26,520 nucleotides of DNA, from the NCBI GenBank assembly GCA_023228995.1, contig JALOAD010000045.1, positions 1 to 26,520 of the forward strand. Reading direction: 5' to 3'. The stretch is from JALOAD01 sp023228995 [NCBI: Candidatus Muiribacterium halophilum]. Its GTDB lineage: Bacteria; Muiribacteriota; Muiribacteriia; Muiribacteriales. The notes below the pieces were generated by a model. That model worked only from the letters and a program-made list of their open reading frames with translations, was not told the origin of the DNA and ran no database searches. A program made the position numbers and the translations under genes. Positions 17,021 through 23,931 of the stretch are shown here, in pieces. Position 1 is the stretch's first letter. Each line of letters opens with the position of its first letter.

Positions 17021-17164
17021 TCATGAAACTACTATTGTAGTATAAGCCATCCATCCGTCAGAAGTTTGACTGCCTCCACCTTTGGTCAAATTACTAACTT
17101 TACCCAGATAAGTGATTGTTGGTTTTTTATAAACTGATTTTTTTATACTTTTTTTTTCTGACAT
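17021..17164 (-). CDS. Lasso peptide precursor (A)
   Basis: A 47-residue peptide, absent from any length-filtered gene call. The start ATG at 17164 has GGAG 5 nt upstream. The leader (residues 1-28) carries the lasso recognition motif: Tyr12, Pro15, Ile17, Gly21, and Thr27 at position -2 from the cut. Cleavage after Lys28 gives the core GGGSQTSDGWMAYTTIVVS: Gly1 amine and Asp8 side chain would close an 8-residue macrolactam, with an 11-residue loop and tail containing Trp10, Met11 and Tyr13 as possible steric plugs. The C-terminal residue is Ser, the known target of lasso kinases. The gene overlaps the 3' end of the cyclase gene by 38 nt in another frame. Core sequence unlike any lasso peptide I can recall. 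Product structure is predicted, not shown. Confidence 0.9.
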   Translation of the reverse strand: MSEKKSIKKSVYKKPTITYLGKVSNLTKGGGSQTSDGWMAYTTIVVS

Positions 17165-18458
17165 TATTTCTCCATATTTTGTAACTCATTGTGCTTATAT
17201 TTTTATTATATAATTTGAAACTATTATTTTCAAATTTAATATTAAAAAGTTCTTTAAGAAAACTATTAAAAGTAATTTTCAATCCTGCATCTTGGGTAAT
17301 ATTATAAAGATGTTTTTTTAATTTTTTGGAATCTTTTCCAAATTCAAGAATATCATTGTATTTTTTATTTAAAAACCATGAAACTACACTTTTATCAAGT
17401 AATGGATAAGCTGGAAATAAATTATATTCACTAAGAATATTATAAATCATTTCAAGATTAAATAAAAAAATAGAAGATTTTAAATAATTCAAAATACCAC
17501 CTTTAAAAAAACTGCCTTTATAAGTATTAAAATCACATAATTCAAACATATTTTTTAAAAATCTTCTTTTTTTCCACAAAATATTTAAATTTCCTCTATA
17601 AAAATAATCTTTAAGAAGATTAAAAGTCTGATCTCTACCCTGAATTTCATCACCACCAATTCCATAAAAAACAGTATTAATATTCTCATCAACCATTTTT
17701 TTTAATAAAGGTCTAAAAATCTCAGTATTTGGATTAAATATATAATCTATTGATTTATAATTCTTTTTATTGAATTTAAATTTTTCCTTAAATGGAAAAT
17801 AAACAAATCTATCTTTTCCTTTTGTTCTTTTATTTATAATATTTTCACATTTTTCATCAAAAACAAGTGAATACGGCTTAATGTCTGAACATATTTGCCA
17901 AATTACATTAGAATCTGTTCCTTCACTTAAAAAAATACTATTGTTTTGAAACTTTCTTTTATTAATATTTTTTTCTATTAAATATTTTAAGGAAATATCA
18001 TTATATTTATTTGTTATATAAGGTTTTAAAATTTTTTTATTATTAAATAAATCAACAATTTCTTCAGGTATAAGTCTATTGATATTTTTAAAAACAGTTA
18101 AATGTGGCGAAATTTCTTTAATTGAAAATATTTTGTTTACAATATCTTTTGAATTTATTTTTAAATCTGGAAAATATGAAAATTTATCAGAAATATAAAA
18201 AGAATTTCCAGCTTTTTTGAAATATAATGGAACTGCTCCAGGAAATGTTCTATATAACAAGGTTTTACATGAGGTTTTTATAATACAAGCAAAATCACCT
18301 TCAACTAAATTAAAAAAATCTTTAATTAAAATATTAGAATTTAATTTAATAAACAATCTCCCCCAATAATAAAGTGTAAAAGTATTAAATTTTATAATTT
18401 TAAGATTTTTCGAATTAAGAATTTCAATATTATTTTTATTTATACAGAGTATTGGCAT
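17127..18458 (-). CDS. Lasso peptide cyclase, asparagine-synthetase-like (C)
   Basis: Activates the Asp8 side chain with ATP (as adenylate) and closes the ring with the Gly1 amine. About 443 residues, shorter than the 500-600 usual for lasso cyclases. The N-terminal half is a degenerate glutaminase-like domain (TFPGAVPLYFKK, FYISDKFSYF); the C-terminal half is the synthetase domain, with PPi-loop SEGTDS at 178-183 (usual SGGxDS, so Gly is replaced by Glu), GIGGDE at 266-271 and FPAYPLLDKSVVSWF. I chose ATG at 18458 because AAGG lies 6 nt upstream; the open frame runs on to 18560 but overlaps B2 there. It overlaps B2 by 23 nt and the precursor by 38 nt. A true asparagine synthetase is unlikely: no N-terminal catalytic Cys. 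Confidence 0.88.
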   Translation of the reverse strand: MPILCINKNNIEILNSKNLKIIKFNTFTLYYWGRLFIKLNSNILIKDFFNLVEGDFACIIKTSCKTLLYRTFPGAVPLYFKKAGNSFYISDKFSYFPDLKINSKDIVNKIFSIKEISPHLTVFKNINRLIPEEIVDLFNNKKILKPYITNKYNDISLKYLIEKNINKRKFQNNSIFLSEGTDSNVIWQICSDIKPYSLVFDEKCENIINKRTKGKDRFVYFPFKEKFKFNKKNYKSIDYIFNPNTEIFRPLLKKMVDENINTVFYGIGGDEIQGRDQTFNLLKDYFYRGNLNILWKKRRFLKNMFELCDFNTYKGSFFKGGILNYLKSSIFLFNLEMIYNILSEYNLFPAYPLLDKSVVSWFLNKKYNDILEFGKDSKKLKKHLYNITQDAGLKITFNSFLKELFNIKFENNSFKLYNKNISTMSYKIWRNNVRKKKYKKISL

Positions 18459-18792
18459 ATTTAACCTTAGCATGAAATTTAAAAGTTTGATTTCTTTTGT
18501 AAATTTTAATATGTAATTTAGGATTTTTACCTGAATTTTTATTAATAATATATAAAGCAATACTTTTTTTTAGACAGTTTTTAAAAAATGTGTTAAATAT
18601 TTGTGGTGTTTTGTAATAATCAGAAAAAAATCTTAATCTAGATATTTTTCTCATAATTTTAATAGAAATATCAAAAGAAATAGTTAAAAAAAATGAAAAA
18701 CTTGAATAAAGAATTATAAAATATAGATTTTTAATTATCCTCAAAATTAAAAATACCACTTTTTTTAAGATCATTAACAATATCATTAACAT
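18436..18792 (-). CDS. Lasso leader peptidase, transglutaminase-like (B2)
   Basis: Would cut the leader from the precursor after Lys28. The open frame is 118 residues from the ATG at 18792, but its first residues overlap the B1 gene; a TTG at 18744 or the ATG at 18786 may be the true start. A hydrophobic basic N-terminal region (about 18-60) is typical of B2 proteins. Cys73 in FKNCLKKSIALYI matches the conserved S-C-L-x-R-A-L motif and His107 in FKFHAKV matches A-H-A-W-V, the catalytic Cys and His. The protein stops 11 residues later, shorter than usual, and the acidic residue expected after the His (as in HAWVEVDG) is not seen (HAKVKYANTLYK). Position between B1 and C settles the family call. 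Confidence 0.75.
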   Translation of the reverse strand: MLMILLMILKKVVFLILRIIKNLYFIILYSSFSFFLTISFDISIKIMRKISRLRFFSDYYKTPQIFNTFFKNCLKKSIALYIINKNSGKNPKLHIKIYKRNQTFKFHAKVKYANTLYK

Positions 18793-19018
18793 CTTTTAAA
18801 ATGTCATATTCAGGAGCTTCTGGATATTCTGTTTTAAGAATTGACATTACTTCCCCGAAAGACAGACTATCCTTTATAAACATTTTAAAAATTTTTGCAG
18901 CTGTTTCATTTAATGAAAAATATTTACCTGATAAAAGGTCGAGGATGATTAGTTCATCCCCAACCTGTGAATATAATATATTATCAGGTGATGTAATTTT
19001 ACTCTCTGTTTTTAACAT
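18731..19018 (-). CDS. Lasso RiPP recognition element protein, PqqD-like (B1)
   Basis: A 95-residue winged-helix RiPP recognition element. The pattern DELIILDLLSGKYFSLNETAAKIFKMF (21-47) followed by SFGEVMSILKTEYP and DVNDIVNDLKKSGIF is that of PqqD/lasso B1 proteins. It would bind the Tyr-Pro leader motif of the precursor and present it to B2. The nupC stop and the B1 start share one base (TAATG), so B1 translation should depend on nupC. PqqD itself is excluded by context: no other pqq genes, but lasso B2, C and A follow. Confidence 0.92.
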   Translation of the reverse strand: MLKTESKITSPDNILYSQVGDELIILDLLSGKYFSLNETAAKIFKMFIKDSLSFGEVMSILKTEYPEAPEYDILKDVNDIVNDLKKSGIFNFEDN

Positions 19019-20361
19019 TAATTAATACCAATTAAAATATCTTTTTGAGTATATTGTTGTGTAATTGAATTTTGATTCTGTAAAGCTTTTCCAAATTCCT
19101 GTAACTCTTTATCTTTATCAAAAGCTTTTGGAGTTTCTGTAAAAAGCATACCAGCAATAGTTGCAGTCATAAAAGCAGCTAAAGTACCACCAATCATAGA
19201 ACGGATTCCAAGTTTTGCAAGAAGAGGTTTTTTGTTTGGTGCTATAGAACCGATTCCACCAATCTGAATTGCAATAGAAGAAAAATTCGCAAATCCGCAT
19301 AAAGCATAAGTTGCAATAACTTGAGCTCTTTCGCTCATTCCTTCTTTAATCATAACAGCAAGGTCAGCATAACCAACAAATTCATTAATAACAGTTTTAA
19401 CACCTAAAAGCTGACCTACTTTATACATTTCTGCTGAAGGAACACCCATTATCCAAGCAAGAGGTGCAAAAATCCATGATAATATAACTTGAAGACTAAG
19501 ATTTAATCCAAACAATAAACCTGCTTTCATTATTATAAAATTAATAACAGCAATAAGTGCAATAAAAGCAAGAAGCATACCAGCAACATTTATAGCAAGA
19601 GCAACTCCATCAGAAGCACCAGTTGCTGCTGCATCAATAACATTTACAGTTGTTTTTTCAAGTTTTATTTCACAACCATCACAAGTTTTTGATTTTTCAG
19701 TTTCAGGAATCATAAGTTTTGCCATTACAATCGCTGCTGGAGCCGACATTATAGAAGCGGCAAGAAGATGTCCAGCATTAATTCCCATGCCTGCAAAAGC
19801 TGCCATAACTCCACCTGCAACCGTAGCCATTCCGCCTGTCATAAGAGTCATAATCTCGGATTTTGTCATTGAATTAATATAAGGCTTAACAACTAATGGA
19901 GCTTCAGTTTGACCAACAAAAACATTAGCAGCACAAGAAAGTGATTCTGCTCCTGAAACTTTCATAGTTTTTGTCATTACCTTTGCCATTATACTAACTA
20001 TTTTTTGCATAATTCCCAAATGATAAAGAACACTCATAAATGATGAGAAAAATATTATAGTAGGAAGTACCTGAAAAGCAAATATATAACCAAAAGTATT
20101 CATATCAGTTATTAAATTGCCAAAAATAAAAGTTGAACCCTCAGCTGTAAAGCCTAAAAGAACATCAACTGCTTCTTTTACTTTTGAAAAAAACCATTTT
20201 CCAGGATAAGTTCTTAATACTATAAGTGCAAAAACAAATTGCAATGCTACGCCTGAACCTACAAGTCTCCAGTCAACCTTTTTTTTATTTTCACTAAAAA
20301 GATAACCAATACCAATCATTACAAAAAGACCTACAAACGAAATTAAATTCTCAAAATTCAT
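19018..20361 (-). CDS. nupC: Concentrative nucleoside transporter (CNT family)
   Basis: A 447-residue inner-membrane symporter importing nucleosides with H+ or Na+. The N-terminus has the three helices of the CNT family; the gate region FVGQTEAPLVVKPYI and the later GVKTVINEFVGYADLA, with CGFANFSSIAIQIGGIG, are the signature substrate-binding segments. A hydrophilic insert with CDGCEIK (about residues 224-232) and a polar C-terminal tail of about 40 residues are longer than in E. coli NupC. It begins 1 nt after iorB (GAGGGG upstream) and ends overlapping lasso B1. Pairing with ior genes points to catabolic scavenging, not peptide synthesis. Confidence 0.93.
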   Translation of the reverse strand: MNFENLISFVGLFVMIGIGYLFSENKKKVDWRLVGSGVALQFVFALIVLRTYPGKWFFSKVKEAVDVLLGFTAEGSTFIFGNLITDMNTFGYIFAFQVLPTIIFFSSFMSVLYHLGIMQKIVSIMAKVMTKTMKVSGAESLSCAANVFVGQTEAPLVVKPYINSMTKSEIMTLMTGGMATVAGGVMAAFAGMGINAGHLLAASIMSAPAAIVMAKLMIPETEKSKTCDGCEIKLEKTTVNVIDAAATGASDGVALAINVAGMLLAFIALIAVINFIIMKAGLLFGLNLSLQVILSWIFAPLAWIMGVPSAEMYKVGQLLGVKTVINEFVGYADLAVMIKEGMSERAQVIATYALCGFANFSSIAIQIGGIGSIAPNKKPLLAKLGIRSMIGGTLAAFMTATIAGMLFTETPKAFDKDKELQEFGKALQNQNSITQQYTQKDILIGIN

Positions 20362-20362
20362 G

Positions 20363-20950
20363 CTATTTCCCCTCGGTTATTTTTCTACCTTCTTCAAAAG
20401 CAAGAAGATTTTTTTCAATAAACTTTGATTTTATATTTTTTTCAAAACCTATTTTCCAATCCATTATATCAATTTCTATAAAATTTGAAAACATGCCCAA
20501 AAGAATTGAATTTGCGAATTTAATATTTCCAAATTTGTTTAAAGATAAATCATGTGCATCAATGCTAAAAACCCTTTTAAACCCATTTTTAGTAAGAATA
20601 TCTTTAGTGTTTTTTGGATATTCAAAATTACCAGCAGTCACGGTTATTGGTAAAAATTTAAAATCATTAAGTATAAAAACAGTATTTTTGGAAAAATTTT
20701 CAAGATAACGAAGAACTTCCATACTTTCTAAAGAAATCATAAAATCTACACCTTTAAGTGGAACAACTGGTGAATATATTTTTTTTCCGTATCTTATCTG
20801 ACTGGTAACACTTCCACCTCGTTGAGAAAGACCGTGTATTTCTGATTTTTTTACATCAAAATCTTTCAAAAACAATATAGTAGAAATAATTTTACTTGCA
20901 GTAATAATACCTTGTCCACCAACACCAGCAAGCATAATATTTTTATTCAT
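20363..20950 (-). CDS. iorB: Indolepyruvate:ferredoxin oxidoreductase, beta (gamma-type) subunit
   Basis: A 195-residue subunit of the pyruvate-oxidoreductase gamma family: NIMLAGVGGQGIITASKIIS (nucleotide-binding-like GxGGQG), then SEIHGLSQRGGSVTSQIRYG and FMISLESMEVLRYL, all typical. With IorA it oxidises aromatic 2-oxoacids from Trp, Phe and Tyr breakdown to acyl-CoA, reducing ferredoxin. I chose ATG at 20950 because AAGGGGG lies 6 nt upstream; the longer open frame from 20986 only reads into iorA. It overlaps the iorA stop by 8 nt. Confidence 0.93.
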   Translation of the reverse strand: MNKNIMLAGVGGQGIITASKIISTILFLKDFDVKKSEIHGLSQRGGSVTSQIRYGKKIYSPVVPLKGVDFMISLESMEVLRYLENFSKNTVFILNDFKFLPITVTAGNFEYPKNTKDILTKNGFKRVFSIDAHDLSLNKFGNIKFANSILLGMFSNFIEIDIMDWKIGFEKNIKSKFIEKNLLAFEEGRKITEGK

Positions 20951-22658
20951 GTATAGCCCCCTTTGGACATACTTGAGCACATACATTACAACCTAAACAA
21001 AAATCCTCCATTATCCTTATTTCTCCATTTTGCATAGTAATTGCCGGACATCCTACTTTAAGACATAGTTTACATTTAATACATTTACTCTGATCAACTT
21101 TTCTTGGATTACCAGCTTTTTCTTTTCTAATCATAATACATGGCTGTCTTAAAATAACAACTTTCAAACCTGTATTTTCTTTTGAAGCTCTAACTTCTAT
21201 TTCAATTTCTTTAACATTGAAAGCATCAATTACTTTAACATCATCAATACCAATTGCTTTAATTATTTTTTCAATATCAACATTACTAGTAGATAAAGTG
21301 TTTGAAGAAGGATTTATTTGTCCTCCAGTCATTGCAGTAATTGAATTATCAAGAATAAATACAGTTGAAACACCTTTATTATAAAAAGTATTAATAATAC
21401 CATTTATACCTGTATGAAAAAATGTAGAATCACCAATAACTCCAACAGCTTTTTCTCCAGCTAAAGCAAAACCATGAGACATTGTAATAGAAGCACCCAT
21501 ACAAATTATAGTATCCATACTATGAAATGGAGGAAGAACTCCAAGTCCATAACAACCAATATCACCTGTAACTTTCAATTTATGTTTTGAAAGAAGAAAA
21601 AACAAAGCTCTATGAGGACATGCAGGGCATAACTGAGGAGGTCTAGGTGGTAGTTTTGGACAATTAAATTCAGTTTTTTCAAGCTTTTTTGAATTAATAC
21701 TAGCTTTTACTTTTTCAATAGAAAGTTCATCAATAATAAATTCAGAAGGTTTTTTTCTAATATTACAATTTAAATTAATAAGTTTTATATTTTCATATAA
21801 AAAATCATCATTTTCTTCTATAATTATTATTTCATCAAGGTTTTCACAAAAATCTATAAGAGATTTTTCAGGCAATGGATAAACCATTCCAAGTTTAAAT
21901 ATAGGGTAATTATCAAAATTTTCCATTACATAATTAAAAGCATTACCAGAAGTTATAATACCAGTTTTTATATTACTATTTTTATTAATAACAGTATTGA
22001 AATCACAAGAATCACTCCATTCTTTAATATCAGAAAGTCGTTTTTCAACAGCTTCATGTCTTTTTAATGCAAAAACAGGTATCATAGCTCTCTTAGGAGA
22101 ATCTTTCACATATTCCTTTTTTGGAATTTCTAATCTATCTGAAGTATTTACAATTCCATGCGTATGACAAATTCTAGTTGTTATTCTAAAAAGCACAGGA
22201 ACATCAAACTTTTCAGATAATTCATAAGATAATTTTATAAAATCAATACATTCTTGAGAATCTGAAGGCTCAATAACTGGGCATTTTGCAGCTTTACCAT
22301 AATTTCTATTATCCTGCTCGTTTTGAGAAGAAAAAACCCCAGGTTCATCTGCTGTTACAACTACAAAACCACCATTTACACCTGTATATACTGAAGTGAA
22401 AAAAGGATCTGCTGCAACATTAAGACCAACTTGTTTCATACAAGCAAGAGATCTTTTACCAGCAATGCAAGCACCATAAGCTACTTCATAAGCAACTTTT
22501 TCATTTGTACCCCACTCTGAATAAATCTCATTATACTGTCCAATAGATTCAATTATCTCAGTGGAAGGAGTTCCTGGATATGCTGAGGAAACACTAACTC
22601 CTGCTTCATAAGCACCTCTAGCTACCGCTTCATTACCTGTCAAAAACATCTTTGCCAT
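20943..22658 (-). CDS. iorA: Indolepyruvate:ferredoxin oxidoreductase, alpha subunit
   Basis: A 571-residue thiamine-diphosphate enzyme with fused ferredoxin. The N-terminal pyrimidine-binding domain opens FLTGNEAVARGAYEAGVSVSSAYPGTPSTEI; the TPP-binding domain has CPACPHRALF, GDIGCYGLGVLPP, then GDSTFFHTGINGIIN and LDNSITAMTGGQINP. Two [4Fe-4S] motifs close the protein (Cys526 CIKCKLCLKVGCP, Cys554 CLGCNVCAQVCP; the first has one extra residue before the last Cys). Cytoplasmic and oxygen-sensitive. Start supported by AAGGAG 5 nt upstream. Second gene of the operon that continues to the lasso genes. Confidence 0.95.
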   Translation of the reverse strand: MAKMFLTGNEAVARGAYEAGVSVSSAYPGTPSTEIIESIGQYNEIYSEWGTNEKVAYEVAYGACIAGKRSLACMKQVGLNVAADPFFTSVYTGVNGGFVVVTADEPGVFSSQNEQDNRNYGKAAKCPVIEPSDSQECIDFIKLSYELSEKFDVPVLFRITTRICHTHGIVNTSDRLEIPKKEYVKDSPKRAMIPVFALKRHEAVEKRLSDIKEWSDSCDFNTVINKNSNIKTGIITSGNAFNYVMENFDNYPIFKLGMVYPLPEKSLIDFCENLDEIIIIEENDDFLYENIKLINLNCNIRKKPSEFIIDELSIEKVKASINSKKLEKTEFNCPKLPPRPPQLCPACPHRALFFLLSKHKLKVTGDIGCYGLGVLPPFHSMDTIICMGASITMSHGFALAGEKAVGVIGDSTFFHTGINGIINTFYNKGVSTVFILDNSITAMTGGQINPSSNTLSTSNVDIEKIIKAIGIDDVKVIDAFNVKEIEIEVRASKENTGLKVVILRQPCIMIRKEKAGNPRKVDQSKCIKCKLCLKVGCPAITMQNGEIRIMEDFCLGCNVCAQVCPKGAIHE

Positions 22659-22682
22659 ATCAACTCCTTGATTTACTAGATT

Positions 22683-23636
22683 TTACTGTTTTGTAACAGC
22701 TTCTAATACATTATCAAACAGTTCATGAAAATCTTCAAACCCTTCTGAAATCATATTTTGCACAATATCACATATAACTTTATTTTCAGGTTTACACAAA
22801 AGAAATTCGTTTTCTGTAATAATCTTTGTAAAATAGTATAACACAGCTTCATAACAATTATAAATTAATCTAATTGGATATTTTGAATTTTGAATAAGTT
22901 TTTTAAGATAAGGATTAAATAAATTAAGACCAGTTTCATAAGTAATTATATCTTTATACTGTTCTGTTGGGAAATTTCCTGAAAGAACTTTTCTTTCAAA
23001 ACCAAGAGAAATTGCTTTAATATTATTTTGAATTGAACTGACAATAAAAAACTCCATATTTTCAGGTTCAAAAACAATATTTCCAAACAATTCCCATTTT
23101 CCAACAATATCAATACCATTAACACTAGCTTCTATTTCATTAGCTCGGGAAGATAACATATTTTTTTCTTTACACCAAACATTATTTTTAAATTTTTCAA
23201 AATTCCTATAATATATATCAATAATATCTTTCATTAAATCAGAATAATCTCTAATTGAATTAAGATAATTTTCAGTGGAAAAACCTTGCCAAAAGTCAAA
23301 TTGAAGATATCTATTATTATAATAAACTTCAAAATCAGTAAAATCTTCTTTTTGAAGACAAGTTTCAAGTAAATACCAGTATTTTTTAAAATCTTCTGGA
23401 GAATTTAGACCAAGATATGCTGGAAGTCTAACCATTACATCAAAAAGTTTACCTTCACTACCATTATAATAACTTAGATAACTTCTTAATTCTCTAAGTA
23501 ATTCTTTATCTTTTTCCTCAACTATATCTTTAAAAGCAATTGAATATTCTGTATCAAAATCATTATTGCCCAAATCAAGAATATGAAAAATATAACTTAA
23601 AAATAGATTTTTTTTAACTATTATTCTGTTATTCAT
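22683..23636 (-). CDS. Hypothetical cytoplasmic protein, first gene of the ior-lasso operon
   Basis: Not recognised. A 317-residue protein without signal peptide or membrane segments, rich in Tyr, Phe, Asn and Glu, predicted mixed alpha/beta. Helical patterns dominate at both ends, with a central beta-rich part (about residues 170-215, SVNGIDIVGKWELFGNIVFE). No catalytic motif stands out; the few Cys residues are scattered. It begins behind a near-consensus promoter and ends 24 nt before iorA, so it is the first gene of that operon. It may be a lineage-specific accessory gene. Confidence 0.7.
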   Translation of the reverse strand: MNNRIIVKKNLFLSYIFHILDLGNNDFDTEYSIAFKDIVEEKDKELLRELRSYLSYYNGSEGKLFDVMVRLPAYLGLNSPEDFKKYWYLLETCLQKEDFTDFEVYYNNRYLQFDFWQGFSTENYLNSIRDYSDLMKDIIDIYYRNFEKFKNNVWCKEKNMLSSRANEIEASVNGIDIVGKWELFGNIVFEPENMEFFIVSSIQNNIKAISLGFERKVLSGNFPTEQYKDIITYETGLNLFNPYLKKLIQNSKYPIRLIYNCYEAVLYYFTKIITENEFLLCKPENKVICDIVQNMISEGFEDFHELFDNVLEAVTKQ

Positions 23637-23682
23637 ACAATATACCCAAATATTTATTTATTGTTTTTTATTATTAAAAATA

Positions 23683-23711
23683 ATAATACAATCCTGAAAA
23701 ACTATAGTCAA
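23683..23711 (-). promoter_or_regulatory. Near-consensus sigma-70 promoter of the ior-nupC-lasso operon
   Basis: TTGACT (23706-23711), exactly 17 nt, then TATTAT (23683-23688) on the minus strand: five of six matches in each hexamer and optimal spacing. The expected start point lies about 40 nt before the ATG at 23636. All later genes down to 14488 follow with gaps of at most 24 nt or overlap, and I see no other strong promoter or terminator between them. Confidence 0.7.
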
Positions 23712-23792
23712 GTTAATGAAGCAATTAGAAATGGTGAAATGGATTTAAAGCTTTTCCTATCTAACTACTTCACTATTTCACGCTCTTATACG

Positions 23793-23872
23793 CTCCATAT
23801 ACCGTTATTATACTGCTTTTAATACAGATACCGGCTCAGAATCATACCGAGATGACAGGCGAACATATGGAG
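23793..23872. other. Intergenic inverted pair around a diverged repeat unit
   Basis: CTCCATAT (23793-23800) and ATATGGAG (23865-23872) are exact reverse complements bracketing 64 nt that contain the diverged repeat at 23825-23858. A long-range stem is possible. No gene lies here; the gap between the flanking genes is 295 nt. Confidence 0.4.
23825..23858. repeat. Diverged single unit of the 137-198 / 474-535 repeat
   Basis: CAGATACCGGCTCAGAATCA followed by TACCGAGATGACAG differs from the first half of the 62-nt repeat at four positions (plus-strand orientation). The changes break the outer pairs of the palindrome. This shows a dispersed family rather than a local duplication. Confidence 0.75.
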
Positions 23873-23900
23873 GGTGACGGAATATGGATTTTTAATTCTT

Positions 23901-23925
23901 AATTTATGTTCTACTAACATAAATT
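23901..23925 (-). terminator. Hairpin after the FGE-domain gene, possible terminator
   Basis: A perfect 10-bp AT-rich stem, AATTTATGTT / AACATAAATT, with a 5-nt loop, beginning 6 nt past the stop codon at 23932. It lacks GC pairs and a T run on the minus strand, so it may be a weak terminator or an mRNA 3' stabiliser. Confidence 0.4.
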
Positions 23926-23931
23926 AATCTA

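Noticed and set aside
17021-17164. Core starting at Gly30 with a 7-residue ring
   Set aside because: This would move Thr27 from -2 to -3; the Thr at -2 is the best conserved leader position, so Lys28|Gly29 with an 8-residue ring fits better.
17127-18458. Housekeeping asparagine synthetase
   Set aside because: No N-terminal catalytic Cys for glutamine hydrolysis, short length, altered PPi loop, and placement among lasso maturation genes.
18731-19018. PqqD of a PQQ pathway
   Set aside because: No pqqA, pqqB, pqqC or pqqE nearby; B2, a cyclase and a lasso-type precursor follow directly.
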